Below, one piece after another: positions 20,756 through 30,395 of a DNA stretch of 64,000 nucleotides (positions are counted from its first letter, which is position 1; each line of letters opens with the position of its first letter). This DNA is from Campylobacter sp. US33a (GTDB taxonomy: Bacteria; Campylobacterota; Campylobacteria; Campylobacterales; Campylobacteraceae), in contig NZ_RYYL01000002.1 in assembly GCF_004378855.1 (NCBI RefSeq), forward strand, positions 62,001 to 126,000. Direction: 5' to 3'. The position numbers were made by a program, and so were the translations under genes. The notes beneath the pieces were generated by a model. That model had not been told where the DNA came from. It did not search any database and saw nothing but the letters and a program-made list of their open reading frames with translations.

Positions 20756-21535
20756 ATGCAAACCATTCTTTCACAACTTAATGAGCTTGAAACATTTTAT
20801 TATTTTGTCTTATTTTTTATCGCGATTTTTGCTGGATTTATTGATTCTATTGTTGGCGGAGGAGGGCTTATTACATTACCTGCTTTACTAGCTTGTGGCA
20901 TAGCGCCGCATTTGTCAATCGCCACAAATAAGCTTCAAAGCGTTTTTGGCTCTTTTACTGCGGCAATGACCTATTATAAATCCACTACCATTAAGCATTT
21001 GGCTTGGGGTGTGACTTTCACTGCGCTTGGAGCAGCTTTAGGGGCTTATAGTGTTTTGCTTATTAATTCTGAATACCTAAAGCTTATCATTTTGATTTTT
21101 CTAACTTTAACCTTTCTTTATACAGCTTTAAAGCCAAATTTGGGGAGATTTCCTACTAAGGCAAAGATAAAAAATATCAAAATTTTTCATATCATTTGTG
21201 GTTTTACTTTGGGATTTTATGATGGATTTTTAGGACCTGGAACGGGTTCGTTTTGGATTTTTGCTTGTGTGATGTTACTTGGTTTTAATATGAAAGATGC
21301 AAGTATGAATACCAAAATCTTAAATTTTTCAAGCAATATAGTTGCTCTAATCATCTTTTTATGGCGTTATGAAGTGCTTTGGCTTGTGGGTTTTTTGATG
21401 GGTTTTGGGCAAATTATTGGCGCGTATTTGGGCTCAAAACTTGTTTTAAAAACTCAAGGAAATTTCATTAAAAAATTATTTTTATTTGTTGTGGGTGCAA
21501 CTATTGTAAAAGTTGCTTGGGATTTTTTTCGTTAA
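20756..21535 (+). CDS. TauE/SafE (TSUP) family membrane permease
   Basis: 259 residues with about eight membrane segments and the two family repeats: GFIDSIVGGGGLITLPALL near residues 22-40 and GFYDGFLGPGTGSFWIFA near residues 155-172. TSUP proteins export or import sulfite, organosulfonates or related anions; the substrate cannot be told from sequence. It starts 35 bases after the DUF2400 gene and ends in a strong bidirectional terminator. Confidence 0.88.
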   Translation: MQTILSQLNELETFYYFVLFFIAIFAGFIDSIVGGGGLITLPALLACGIAPHLSIATNKLQSVFGSFTAAMTYYKSTTIKHLAWGVTFTALGAALGAYSVLLINSEYLKLIILIFLTLTFLYTALKPNLGRFPTKAKIKNIKIFHIICGFTLGFYDGFLGPGTGSFWIFACVMLLGFNMKDASMNTKILNFSSNIVALIIFLWRYEVLWLVGFLMGFGQIIGAYLGSKLVLKTQGNFIKKLFLFVVGATIVKVAWDFFR

Positions 21536-21568
21536 AATTTGGAATTTAATGGGTTAAATTCCAAATTT
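21535..21568. terminator. Bidirectional terminator between convergent genes
   Basis: Perfect 15-bp stem (AAATTTGGAATTTAA with TTAAATTCCAAATTT) around a TGGG loop, filling almost the whole space between the permease stop and the prfB stop. A/T-rich ends serve both strands. Confidence 0.85.
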
Positions 21569-21571
21569 GGG

Positions 21572-22669
21572 TTATTCTGATTTTAAGGCAATCAAAACGC
21601 CTTCTATCATTTTTTTAATATCTCCATCTAAGATATTATCCACCTGCGAAAAGGCTTCGCCGCTACGATTATCTTTAACTTGCTGATAAGGAAAAAGCAC
21701 ATAAGAGCGGATTTGATGTCCCCAGCCTATCTCGCTTTTTTCACTTGAATTCGCACTATCTTGTTGCTTCATAAGTTCAAGCTCATAAAGGCGCGATTTT
21801 AGCATTTTAAAAGCAGTGGCTTTGTTTTTGTGTTGGCTTCTATCATTTTGGCATTGCACGACTATTCCGGTTGGAAAATGTGTGATTCTAACCGCACTTT
21901 CTGTTTTATTGACATGTTGTCCGCCTGCACCACTTGCTCTATAATAATCAATCCTTATATCTTTTTCTTCGATTTCAATTTCAATATCATCATCAAGTTC
22001 AGGGCTTACCATAACACTTGAAAAGCTTGTGTGACGGCGTCCAGCACTATCAAAAGGTGAAGTTCTTACTAAGCGATGAATGCCATTTTCTGCTTTTAAA
22101 TAACCATAAGCATTATCGCCCTTAACCAAAAAACTTACATCTTTAAGTCCTGCTTCTTCACCTTCTTGAAAGTCTAAAGTTTCTACTTTAAAACCTTCTC
22201 TTTCGCAAAACCTTAAATACATTCTATAAAGTATGCTAGCCCAGTCATTACTTTCTGTTCCGCCCGCTCCAGGATGGATAGAAACAATAGCGTTTTTGCT
22301 GTCATTTTCCCCACTTAAAAGCATAGAAATTTCAAGACTCGTGATAGTATCTTCAAGGCTTGGTGCATCGTTAAATAATGCTTCTAGCGTCTCTGCATCG
22401 TTTTCGCTATTAGCTAAATCAAAAAGTTCACTCGCATCATTTAAGGCATTAAAAGCATTTTCGTATTTTTTAAGTAAATTGGTAATTTTTGTCTTTTCTT
22501 TGCCGATAATGCCTGCTTGTTTTACATCACTCCAAAATGATGGAGAATTTTCAAGTTCTTCAATTTCTTTAAGTCTTGTTTTGATTTCATCAGGTTTTAT
22601 GATAGAGGCTATATTGCCTACTTTATTTTTAAGAGTTTTTAAAAGTTCGCTAAATTCGTAATTATCCAT
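21572..22669 (-). CDS. prfB: Peptide chain release factor 2
   Basis: Recognises UGA/UAA stop codons and triggers peptide release. 365 residues with the stop-codon recognition motif SPF ([16 protein letters not shown]) and the catalytic GGQ ([13 protein letters not shown]). The reading frame is continuous from ATG 22669. The programmed +1 frameshift seen near codon 26 of many bacterial prfB genes is absent. A polar helical domain 1 occupies the first ~110 residues. Confidence 0.97.
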   Translation of the reverse strand: MDNYEFSELLKTLKNKVGNIASIIKPDEIKTRLKEIEELENSPSFWSDVKQAGIIGKEKTKITNLLKKYENAFNALNDASELFDLANSENDAETLEALFNDAPSLEDTITSLEISMLLSGENDSKNAIVSIHPGAGGTESNDWASILYRMYLRFCEREGFKVETLDFQEGEEAGLKDVSFLVKGDNAYGYLKAENGIHRLVRTSPFDSAGRRHTSFSSVMVSPELDDDIEIEIEEKDIRIDYYRASGAGGQHVNKTESAVRITHFPTGIVVQCQNDRSQHKNKATAFKMLKSRLYELELMKQQDSANSSEKSEIGWGHQIRSYVLFPYQQVKDNRSGEAFSQVDNILDGDIKKMIEGVLIALKSE

Positions 22670-23019
22670 AATTCTTTCCTAAATTTCATAAAGCGTAATT
22701 TTAGCAAATTGCGTTAAAAAAGTCTATAATGTGAGTTTTGGTAATTTTTGTTGTTATTTGTTAAATTTGTTTTTCAAAAGAAAATTGAGTTTGATGCGAA
22801 ATAGACCTTATCTTGGTATAGATTTGATTAATTACACTGTTTAAATATTTTCTTAGATACTTTTCTACATTATATAAAGATGACCACTTCAACTTTTTTC
22901 ATAAAATTTCAATAAAACACATTTTTCTTATGCATAAAAAACCCTTAAATATTATTTTGATATTATTTTGATATCAAAAAAACGAATTTCAATACAAAAA
23001 TTAAATAAAAGTGAGAAAA
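22670..23019. other. Intergenic region between divergent prfB and rimO
   Basis: 350 AT-rich bases. Near rimO is a tandem 11-bp repeat (ATTATTTTGAT at 22951-22961 and 22962-22972), running into a perfect 14-bp palindrome TTTTGATATCAAAA (22966-22979). A short open stretch near 22794-22842 does not look like a gene. Otherwise nothing is recognised; promoters for both flanking genes must lie here. Confidence 0.5.
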
Positions 23020-24339
23020 ATGTCAAAACTTTATCTGATGTCTTTAGGTTGTAATAAAAATTTAGTCGATAGTGAAATCATGCTTGGGCGTTTGCAGCAT
23101 TTCACCCTAGTTGATGATCCAAGCCTTGCTGATGTTTTGATTGTCAATACTTGCGGTTTTATCGATAGTGCAAAAAAAGAAAGTATAAATGCTATTTTAA
23201 ATTTACACGAACAAAGAAAAAAAGATTCTCTTTTAGTCGTTACTGGCTGTTTGATGCAAAGATATCGCGAGGAGCTTATGAAGGAACTTCCCGAAGTTGA
23301 TCTTTTTACCGGCGTGGGAGATTATGAAAGAATCGATGAAATGATACTTAAAAAGATGAATTTATTTTCAAATTCTACCTATTTACAAGGTGAGAATAGC
23401 GATAGAATAATCACAGGAAGCAATTCTCACGCTTTTATAAAAATCGCTGAAGGATGCAATCAAAAATGCTCATTTTGTGCAATTCCAAGCTTTAAGGGTA
23501 AGTTAAAATCGCGTGAAATCTCAAGCATTATAAACGAGCTTGAAAGCCTAGTAGCCAAAGGTTATAAAGACTTTTCATTTATTGCACAAGATACGAGTTC
23601 TTATTTGTTTGATAAGGGCGAGAAAGATGGACTAATTAAACTCATTGATGCAGTAGAAAAAGTAAAAGGCATAAAAGCGGCAAGAATTTTATATCTTTAT
23701 CCTACAAGTGCGAGTGAAGCGTTAATCAAACGCATTATAAATTCCAACATTTTTGTAAATTATTTTGATATGCCACTTCAACACATCAGCGATAAAATGC
23801 TAAAAATTATGAAGCGTGGAGCAAATAGTACAAGGCTTAAAGAAATGCTGACTTTAATGAAAAGTGCGCCAAATAGCTTTTTACGCACTGGTTTTATCGT
23901 AGGACACCCAGGGGAAAGTAACGCAGATTTTGATGAGCTTTGCGAATTTATAAAAGAATTTGGTTTTGATAGAGTGAGTATTTTTGCATATTCTAAAGAA
24001 GAAGATACTGCCGCTTTTGATATGGAACAAGTGCCATTTAAAACTATCAATAAAAGACTAAAAATCATCGAAAAAGTCGTAGATGAGGTAATAGAAAAAA
24101 GCTTTGAAAAAGAAGTGGGTAAAAAGCGTTTGGTGGTTTGTACCGGAGAAAGTAGTGAAGGTGAGTTTTTCATCGCAGCTAAAGATTTAAGATGGGATAG
24201 AGAAATTGATGGGGAAATTCTCATCAATGAAAGCGATTGCGGTGATTTGGAAATGGGGCAAATTTATGAATGCGAAATCACACAAAATGTAGATAAAAAG
24301 CTAATCGCTAAGGCTTTAAGAAAAATTGATGAAAATTAA
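23020..24339 (+). CDS. rimO: Ribosomal protein S12 methylthiotransferase RimO
   Basis: Radical-SAM enzyme that methylthiolates an Asp of ribosomal protein S12. 439 residues from ATG 23020; a GTG nine bases earlier is in frame but lies where the ribosome site should be. Domain order: N-terminal UPF0004 domain with its cluster cysteines ([30 protein letters not shown]), radical-SAM CxxxCxxC motif in GCNQKCSFC, then the C-terminal TRAM-like domain. RimO is preferred over MiaB because of the start [13 protein letters not shown]. The end overlaps tilS. Confidence 0.95.
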   Translation: MSKLYLMSLGCNKNLVDSEIMLGRLQHFTLVDDPSLADVLIVNTCGFIDSAKKESINAILNLHEQRKKDSLLVVTGCLMQRYREELMKELPEVDLFTGVGDYERIDEMILKKMNLFSNSTYLQGENSDRIITGSNSHAFIKIAEGCNQKCSFCAIPSFKGKLKSREISSIINELESLVAKGYKDFSFIAQDTSSYLFDKGEKDGLIKLIDAVEKVKGIKAARILYLYPTSASEALIKRIINSNIFVNYFDMPLQHISDKMLKIMKRGANSTRLKEMLTLMKSAPNSFLRTGFIVGHPGESNADFDELCEFIKEFGFDRVSIFAYSKEEDTAAFDMEQVPFKTINKRLKIIEKVVDEVIEKSFEKEVGKKRLVVCTGESSEGEFFIAAKDLRWDREIDGEILINESDCGDLEMGQIYECEITQNVDKKLIAKALRKIDEN

Positions 24340-25300
24340 AGATGAGATTTTATCTCTACTAAAAAAGGGTAAAAATTTACTTGCTTTTTCTTATGGGAGT
24401 GATTCTAGTGCGCTTTTTCATCTTTTAGTGCAAGAAAAAATTAATTTTGATCTTGTGATGATAAATTATAAAACGAGAAAAAATAGCGTTTTAGAAGAAA
24501 AAAGCGCAAAAGAGCTTGCTTTGAAATTTAATAAAAAGATTTTTATCGCCCACGCGCCTAAATTTGAAAATAATTTTGAAAAACAAGCAAGAGATTTTCG
24601 CTATGAATTTTTTGAAAAAATTTGTCTTGAAAAAAATTACGAAAATCTCATTTTAGCACACCATTTAAACGATGTCTTTGAGTGGTTTTTAATGCAACTT
24701 TCGCGTGGGGCTGGTTTGGCTGAAATTCTAGGAATGAATGAATTTGAAAAAAGAAAAAATTACAATATCATCCGCCCTTTGCTCGGTATTAGCAAAGATG
24801 AAATAAAAACTTTTTTAAAACAAAATGAAATTTTTTATTTTAATGATGAAAGCAATGAAGATGAAAAATATTTTAGAAATTATATAAGAAAGCATTTTTC
24901 TAATGATTTTGTAAGCAAATTTAGCGAAGGTTTAAAAAGAAGTTTTGTGTATCTAAACGAAGATAAAAATAAGCTTTTCAAAAATGAAATTAAAGAATTT
25001 AAAGGGATTTTAATCTGCGCTAAAGATGAAAGCTTAATTGCAAAGGCTTTAAAAATGCAAGGCATTGTGCCAAGTGCCAAACAAAGAAAAGAAATGCTAA
25101 AAAACGATTGTGTGATAAGTTCTAAAATCGCAGTGGTTTATAAAGATGAAAAAGCCTTTGTTTTCAAATATGAAAATTGCGAAAAATTGCCAAAAATTTT
25201 CAAAGAAGAATGCCGCTTGGCAAAAATGCCAAAATTTTTAAGAGCTTATTTTTATAATCATGGCATTTTACCTAATGAATTTTTAAGCTTTTGGGCTTAA
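24329..25300 (+). CDS. tilS: tRNA(Ile)-lysidine synthase TilS
   Basis: Modifies the CAU anticodon of tRNA-Ile2 to lysidine with ATP and lysine. 323 residues from ATG 24329, inside the rimO end; a TTG three bases earlier is possible. The N-terminal PP-loop reads [14 protein letters not shown], where the usual SGGxDS is SYGSDS. The [19 protein letters not shown] segment matches the family's conserved region. The C-terminal domain is shortened. The last 18 bases overlap the convergent EI24-domain gene. Confidence 0.9.
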   Translation: MKIKDEILSLLKKGKNLLAFSYGSDSSALFHLLVQEKINFDLVMINYKTRKNSVLEEKSAKELALKFNKKIFIAHAPKFENNFEKQARDFRYEFFEKICLEKNYENLILAHHLNDVFEWFLMQLSRGAGLAEILGMNEFEKRKNYNIIRPLLGISKDEIKTFLKQNEIFYFNDESNEDEKYFRNYIRKHFSNDFVSKFSEGLKRSFVYLNEDKNKLFKNEIKEFKGILICAKDESLIAKALKMQGIVPSAKQRKEMLKNDCVISSKIAVVYKDEKAFVFKYENCEKLPKIFKEECRLAKMPKFLRAYFYNHGILPNEFLSFWA

Positions 25301-25999
25301 ATTTAAGATTCTTTGATAGCTTAAATGTGTAAGAAAAATCACAAAAAATACAGGTAGAAAAAGACCCAAAAACGGCACTGAAGCAATAAGATAAAAACAA
25401 AGTGTGGAGAATTTAAATTCAAAAGGTGAGTTTTTGGCCCAGAAATTTTTGTATTCATCCTTTGAAAAAGCGCAACTTGCAACATCTAAAAGTAATAATT
25501 GATGGAAGAGATAATAAAATACAAAATAAAAAATAAAAAGATTAATAAAAGGCAAAAAGAGTAAAAGCAAAGCAAGAAGCAAAAAAGCGATGAATTTGAC
25601 AAAAATTTTAAGCAAATCTTTCATCACTAAAAAATTTGAAACTTCATTTTCAATTATATGCCCATAATGTTTAGCGTTGATTTCTTTGACTATAAAAGGC
25701 GTTAAGAAAGATACGATAAAAATGGCAAAAAATACCGAAGCAAATACTGTAACAAAACCTGCCAGTAAAAAACTTAAGGCATGGATGATAAATTGCACGA
25801 TGCTTAAAGCATAAAACCAAGCCAAAAAAGAGTCAGGTTTTACACTAAAAAATGTATTAAAATAATCAAGCAGAATTGAAAAGGCAAAATAACTCAAAAC
25901 AGTGAAAATGACAAGGCTAACCAGCAACGGTAAAAGTGAGAATTTTAAAAATCTTGTGCTCAATAAATCTCTCAAAGATAGCATTAAAATTTGTATCAT
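25283..25999 (-). CDS. EI24-domain integral membrane protein
   Basis: 238 residues with about five hydrophobic segments (about 12-35, 58-98, 125-158, 195-222). The FASVFFAIFIVSFLTPFIVKEINAKHYG region and overall pattern fit the EI24/CysZ-like superfamily. Known members include sulfate transporters (CysZ), but substrate cannot be inferred here. Start ATG overlaps the end of the dut gene by four bases (ATGA), so the pair is cotranscribed. Its 3' end overlaps tilS on the opposite strand. Confidence 0.7.
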   Translation of the reverse strand: MIQILMLSLRDLLSTRFLKFSLLPLLVSLVIFTVLSYFAFSILLDYFNTFFSVKPDSFLAWFYALSIVQFIIHALSFLLAGFVTVFASVFFAIFIVSFLTPFIVKEINAKHYGHIIENEVSNFLVMKDLLKIFVKFIAFLLLALLLLFLPFINLFIFYFVFYYLFHQLLLLDVASCAFSKDEYKNFWAKNSPFEFKFSTLCFYLIASVPFLGLFLPVFFVIFLTHLSYQRILNLSPKA

Positions 26000-26688
26000 T
26001 TAACGCCCTTATAAGCAAGTTCAAGTTTTTCATAAATAAGGTCAAATTTAAGTTCGTTTTCTAAAATTTGATTTAAAATTTCATTGTCTTCAACTCCATT
26101 CCAAATTTTTTTATAAGTACCTTCTTTGTAGCCGTGATCTTGACGGAATTTATTTAAAACATTTTTTCCTATATAAATTTTATAAAGCTGATGCAAATTC
26201 AAACCACATTTCATCGCTAAAATAAAATACGCTGATAAAAGCTCGCCTAAATCAAATCCAAAACCGCTGCATTTATGGATGATAAGCTCAATGTCATTTA
26301 AAATCCCATAAGTATCACTTTCGCTTGGCTTGCTTTTTTCTTTGCAAAAGTCGTTAAAAAGGCTGACTGAGGCAAGATCTTGTGCGATTAAATTTTTGTC
26401 TGTGATGTGTTTTGCCTTGTATTCTTCAAGTAAGAGACTTAAGATAAAATGCCAAATATCGACAATTTCTATACAAACATTATCCCAATTTGTCGGTGCA
26501 CTGATATTTTTCCAATGTTTCCAAGCAAAAGAGTCGATGAGTTCTGCGCATTCCATATAAATGCAACGACGAAAACTGATCAATTTACCTTCTTTAGTAT
26601 AGCCATCTTCCCAGCCCACGCCATTGGTTTCATCATTTAATTTTTGCTGAAGAGTAAGCATGTTTTCTAGAATTTGAATATTTGTCAT
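25996..26688 (-). CDS. dut: Dimeric dUTPase (all-alpha NTP pyrophosphatase)
   Basis: Hydrolyses dUTP to dUMP, keeping uracil out of DNA and supplying thymidylate synthesis. The 230 residues belong to the all-alpha dimeric dUTPase/MazG-like family, not the common trimeric beta-barrel type. Metal-binding acidic motifs are visible: YMECAELIDSFAWKHWK (ExxxD) and IEIVDIWHFILS (ExxD), plus a later RQDHGYKEGTYKKIWNG. Identical family and neighbours are known in C. jejuni. Confidence 0.9.
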   Translation of the reverse strand: MTNIQILENMLTLQQKLNDETNGVGWEDGYTKEGKLISFRRCIYMECAELIDSFAWKHWKNISAPTNWDNVCIEIVDIWHFILSLLLEEYKAKHITDKNLIAQDLASVSLFNDFCKEKSKPSESDTYGILNDIELIIHKCSGFGFDLGELLSAYFILAMKCGLNLHQLYKIYIGKNVLNKFRQDHGYKEGTYKKIWNGVEDNEILNQILENELKFDLIYEKLELAYKGVK

Positions 26689-26750
26689 TTTTTAGCCTTT
26701 GAAGTCTTTTATCAAAAATTATACTTAAAGAGTTATAAAAACTCTTTAAA

Positions 26751-27308
26751 TTAGGCATAAAGATTTAAGGAATTTGAATTTTTATCCTCGTTTTGTTGCT
26801 CCATTTGTTTTTCAAGCTGTTTTTTCATTTGCTCTAAAATTTCTTCGATCAATTTTTTGCTATCTTCTAGCATAGAGGTATTTGCGTTTGTATCAGGACT
26901 TTGGTTTTCTTTAATGAGATTATTAAGTTTATTGGTGAAGTTATTCATAATGGCATTTTTATGATTTTCATCTTTTGGAGTTGGTAAAACATCTGCCATT
27001 TGCATTGCTGAAGTGATAAGTTCTTTAGGGTTTAATTCCCCAACCTTAGAATTTGCAAGGAATTCTTGCATCAAAGGCTTGATCTCTTCCATAGCGTTTT
27101 TAATTTCATCAAGTTCATTTTGCGTAAGTTTAGAACCTTCAAAGCTAAAGCTAAAACCGTATTGTCTTTTTAAATTTAGGGTTTTGCCTTCTTCGTTGTT
27201 ATTATAATTAATACTTTGATTATCATACATTGCAAGGCTTAGATGCTTGCCACTTTTTGTGGTATAGTCCATTGAAAAATTTTGATTTTTACTGATATCA
27301 ACTTGCAT
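26751..27308 (-). CDS. Hypothetical protein, possible late-flagellar regulon member
   Basis: 185 residues, hydrophilic, no signal peptide or membrane segment. The N-terminal ~55 residues are beta-like (SMDYTTKSGKHLSLAMYD), the rest helical, with a Gln/Glu/Lys-rich coiled coil near the C-terminus (EILEQMKKQLEKQMEQQNED). No domain recognised. A sigma28-like promoter just upstream suggests expression with late flagellar genes. It is separated from dut by about 60 bases. Confidence 0.65.
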   Translation of the reverse strand: MQVDISKNQNFSMDYTTKSGKHLSLAMYDNQSINYNNNEEGKTLNLKRQYGFSFSFEGSKLTQNELDEIKNAMEEIKPLMQEFLANSKVGELNPKELITSAMQMADVLPTPKDENHKNAIMNNFTNKLNNLIKENQSPDTNANTSMLEDSKKLIEEILEQMKKQLEKQMEQQNEDKNSNSLNLYA

Positions 27309-27338
27309 AAAAACTCCTTGAAATTTATCATTTTTTGC

Positions 27339-27366
27339 AAATCGACATTTTTTTATTTTTCTTAAA
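27339..27366 (-). promoter_or_regulatory. Sigma28-like promoter of the hypothetical gene
   Basis: On the minus strand TTTAAG is followed after 13 bases by TGTCGATTT, close to Campylobacter FliA promoters (CGATTT at -10). It lies about 31 bases before the ATG at 27308, with AAGGAG as the ribosome site. Confidence 0.5.
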
Positions 27367-27389
27367 TTTATAAGAGTATAATTTTATCT

Positions 27390-27815
27390 ATGGACGAAAG
27401 AATTAAAAAATTTATCGCCTCTTGTAAGCTTTTAAGCTGGGCTATGAGAGATGAAAAAGGTGTTTATATCGCTAATGCTTTTTATGCTTTTGATGAAAGA
27501 AATTTGGCTTTAATTATCGCTTCACATGAAGATACAAAGCATATAAAACTGGCTTTTAAAGAGTCAAAAGTTGCGGTAAATATCGCCAAAGAAAGTACAA
27601 TAGCTTTTTTGCAAGGCGTGCAAATCAAAGCAAATTTTTGTAAAGCCAATGAAATGCAAATTCAAATTTATTATAAAAAATTTCCTTTTGCAAAGCTTTT
27701 GGGTGGCACGATATTTGCTTTAGAAATTGAATATGTAAAATTCACAGATAATAGCCTAATGCTTACAAAAAAACTTGAATTTTACCAAGATTTTGTTAAA
27801 AAAAATGAGTTATGA
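27390..27815 (+). CDS. Pyridoxamine 5'-phosphate oxidase-like (split-barrel) protein
   Basis: 141 residues resembling the small FMN-binding split-barrel family: IASCKLLSWAMRDEKGVYIANAFYAFDERNLALIIAS at the start, then HIKLAFKESKVAVNIAKES and GVQIKANF. Such proteins bind flavin or haem-like cofactors; the reaction is unknown here. It precedes kpsM by 38 bases in the same direction. Campylobacter capsule loci commonly have this gene beside kpsM, and the kps promoter may lie within or just after it. Confidence 0.7.
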   Translation: MDERIKKFIASCKLLSWAMRDEKGVYIANAFYAFDERNLALIIASHEDTKHIKLAFKESKVAVNIAKESTIAFLQGVQIKANFCKANEMQIQIYYKKFPFAKLLGGTIFALEIEYVKFTDNSLMLTKKLEFYQDFVKKNEL

Positions 27816-27853
27816 TTTTAGTTTTAATTCAAACTATAAATTATGGAAGTTGA

Positions 27854-28636
27854 ATGTTTAATGTAATTTATGCACTTTTTTTTAGAGAGCTAAAAACTAG
27901 ATTTGGCAATAATAGACATTTGGGATATTTTTGGGTTGTGGGCGAGCCTATGAGTGTTGTATTGACAATCACAGCTATCGTAACCGTAATAAGAGAATAT
28001 CATCATCAAGTGATGCCACAAGGAATTTCTATTTTTATGTTTTTGGTTGTGGGAATTGTGCCTTATTTTATGTTTAGAAGTATTGTTACTCAGCTTATGA
28101 ATGGCATTGGTGCAAATTTATCTTTATTTGCTTATAAACCTGTAAAGCCTATACATGTATTTATTTCTAGAACTTGTTTGGAATTTTGTATTTATTTTGT
28201 GATTTTTGTTTGTGTGTTGTTTTTAGCAGGTTGGTTTTTTAAGATCGATGTTTTTCCAAGACATTTTTTAGATGTGATGTTTTCTTTGTTTTTGCTTATT
28301 TGTTCAGGCTTTGTTTTGGGTATGAGTTTTGCAATGATAGCTTTTTTTTTCGAGCCTTTAAAAACGCTTTTGAATTATTTTAGTATAGTGTTTTATTGGG
28401 GTTCTGGGGTGATTTTCCCCACTTGGCTTATGCCAAGACCCTTGCTTGATGTGTTTTATTATAATCCCTTGCTTCATGTTATGGAGCTATTAAGATATAA
28501 TTTTTTTGATAATTATCCCTTGCAAGATGAATATAGCTATATTTATCCTATGTATTGCATTACTATATTGCTTTTTATATCTTTAGTGGCGTATTATCAC
28601 AATAGACAAGCATTAACGGCGGCTAGAAAATCATGA
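27854..28636 (+). CDS. kpsM: Capsule polysaccharide ABC exporter, permease KpsM
   Basis: Inner-membrane half of the ABC-2 type exporter that moves Kdo-linked capsule glycolipid to the periplasm. 260 residues, six membrane segments, starting FNVIYALFFRELKTRFGNNRHLGYFW, a family-typical opening (given here only in part: ALFFRELKTRFG). It overlaps kpsT by four bases (ATGA). First gene of the kpsMTEDF export block. Confidence 0.95.
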   Translation: MFNVIYALFFRELKTRFGNNRHLGYFWVVGEPMSVVLTITAIVTVIREYHHQVMPQGISIFMFLVVGIVPYFMFRSIVTQLMNGIGANLSLFAYKPVKPIHVFISRTCLEFCIYFVIFVCVLFLAGWFFKIDVFPRHFLDVMFSLFLLICSGFVLGMSFAMIAFFFEPLKTLLNYFSIVFYWGSGVIFPTWLMPRPLLDVFYYNPLLHVMELLRYNFFDNYPLQDEYSYIYPMYCITILLFISLVAYYHNRQALTAARKS

Positions 28637-29298
28637 TTAAAATTTTAAATTTAAGTAAATCTTATCCGCTATTTAATGGTTCTAGGCATTATGTTTTTAA
28701 GGATTTTACTTTTGAATTTCCTGAAAATTGTAGTATTGGCTTAATGGGCGGCAATGGTGCAGGAAAATCAACTCTTATGAAACTTTTAAGCGGTGCTGAA
28801 CTTCCTGATAAAGGAAAAATTATTACCAACAAAAAACTCTCTTGGCCTTTGGGTTTAAGCGGAGCTTTTCAAGGTTCTTTGAGTGCTAGAGACAATGTAA
28901 AATTTGTAGCTAGGGTTTATGGTTATAAGGGCGAGGCTATTAAGGAGAAAGTGGAATTTGTGCAAGATTTTGCTGAGCTTGGTAAATTTTTTGATGAACC
29001 TATGAAAAATTATTCTTCAGGAATGAGTGCTAGGATAGCTTTTGGTTTAAGTATGGCTTTTGATTTTGATTATTATCTAATTGATGAAGCAGGAGCAGTC
29101 GGCGATCCAAAATTTAGGGCAAAAAGTGTTAAACTTTATAAAGAGAGATTAAGTCGCTCAAAAGTGATTATGGTTTCGCACAATGTGGCTGAAATTAAAG
29201 AATGGTGTGATAAAATTATTTTTATGAAAGATGGAAAAGCAACGGTATATGATGATGTCGATGAGGGTATAGCCGTATATCAAGGAAAGAGTAAATGA
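28633..29298 (+). CDS. kpsT: Capsule polysaccharide ABC exporter, ATPase KpsT
   Basis: ATP-binding subunit partnering KpsM. 221 residues with Walker A GGNGAGKST, ABC signature YSSGMSARI, Walker B YYLIDEA and the switch His in VSHN. The ATP site and short length match group 2/3 capsule exporters. Overlaps kpsM and kpsE starts by four bases each, so expression of the three is tightly coupled. Confidence 0.96.
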   Translation: MIKILNLSKSYPLFNGSRHYVFKDFTFEFPENCSIGLMGGNGAGKSTLMKLLSGAELPDKGKIITNKKLSWPLGLSGAFQGSLSARDNVKFVARVYGYKGEAIKEKVEFVQDFAELGKFFDEPMKNYSSGMSARIAFGLSMAFDFDYYLIDEAGAVGDPKFRAKSVKLYKERLSRSKVIMVSHNVAEIKEWCDKIIFMKDGKATVYDDVDEGIAVYQGKSK

Positions 29299-30395
29299 AA
29301 AATAAGTTAAAGAAACTAAACGCATTGCTTTCATTTAAAACAGTTTGGTATGTTATGATTTTAGTGTGTTTGTATTATTTATTTATTGCTGCAGATCGCT
29401 ATGTAACCACACTTAGCTTGGGTGTAAGATCAACCAGTGGGAATAATCTTCAAACCAGCGGACTCATTTCTTTGCTTTCTAGTACTTCAAGCACTAATGA
29501 AGATATTAAATATCTTCAAGCTTATATTGGCTCGATTGATATGTTAAAAATTTTAGATAAAAAAATCAAATTACGACAACTTTACCAAGAACAAAAAATC
29601 GATCTTCCTTTTAGAATTTATGACTCTAGTTCTTTGGAAAGTTTTTTAAAATATTATCAAAGCAGGGTTAAAATCAAAGTCGATGATAAAACAGGACTTT
29701 TAATCGTTGATGTAGAGGGCTTTACTCCAGAATCTTCTTATTTAATAGCAAAAACCATTATGGAAGAAAGCGAAAAATTCATCAATGAAATTTCTCACAA
29801 AGCTGCAAGGGATCAAATGGCTTTTGCGGAAAAAGAACTCAATAATTTTAAAGAAAGATTGCAAAAAGCAAAAGCGGATTTGATTAAATTCCAAAACAAA
29901 TACGGTGTTTTTGATCCGCTTAAGCAAGCTGAAGCCAAGGCGACATTGGCGACTCAAATTGAAAGCTCTATAGCACAAAAGGAAGCTGAGCTTTCTACAA
30001 TGTTGAGTTATATGAATGAAAAAGCTCCACAAATCGTAGGTCTTAAAGCTGAAATTTCAGCACTTAAAAAACAACTCGAAAAGGAAAGTGCTAAAATTTC
30101 TTCTTCAAATGCCTCTAAAAAGCTTAATAATCTTGCTGCGCAGTATCAAGATTTAATGACTGAAGCTGAATTTGCACAAAATGCTTATACAACGGCTTTG
30201 CAAACCTATGAAACTACTAGGATAGAGGCAATGAGAAAGATTAAACAGCTTGTAATTGTGCAAAGTCCTACTAAGCCAGAGAGTGCAACTTATCCTAATA
30301 AATTATATAATATAGCGACTATTTTTATGATTTTAGTTTTAATTATTGCTATTGCAAGGCTTGCAAAAACCATTATAGAGGAGCATAAATATTAA
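29295..30395 (+). CDS. kpsE: Capsule export inner-membrane protein KpsE (PCP family)
   Basis: Polysaccharide co-polymerase-type protein that spans the periplasm between KpsMT and the outer-membrane KpsD. 366 residues: one membrane segment at about 15-33, a long periplasmic part with coiled coil (about 165-300, KELNNFKERLQKAKADLIKF), the conserved VQSPTKPESATYPNK near the second membrane segment (about 338-358). Its stop overlaps the kpsD start by one base. Confidence 0.95.
   Translation: MKNKLKKLNALLSFKTVWYVMILVCLYYLFIAADRYVTTLSLGVRSTSGNNLQTSGLISLLSSTSSTNEDIKYLQAYIGSIDMLKILDKKIKLRQLYQEQKIDLPFRIYDSSSLESFLKYYQSRVKIKVDDKTGLLIVDVEGFTPESSYLIAKTIMEESEKFINEISHKAARDQMAFAEKELNNFKERLQKAKADLIKFQNKYGVFDPLKQAEAKATLATQIESSIAQKEAELSTMLSYMNEKAPQIVGLKAEISALKKQLEKESAKISSSNASKKLNNLAAQYQDLMTEAEFAQNAYTTALQTYETTRIEAMRKIKQLVIVQSPTKPESATYPNKLYNIATIFMILVLIIAIARLAKTIIEEHKY

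Noticed and set aside
22594-22669. Programmed frameshift in prfB
   Set aside because: The frame is continuous from the ATG through codon 30, with no in-frame TGA, so the classical autoregulatory frameshift is absent.
22794-22842. Short ORF reading RNRPYLGIDLINYTV
   Set aside because: Sixteen codons with no ribosome site in an AT-rich region; not distinguishable from chance.
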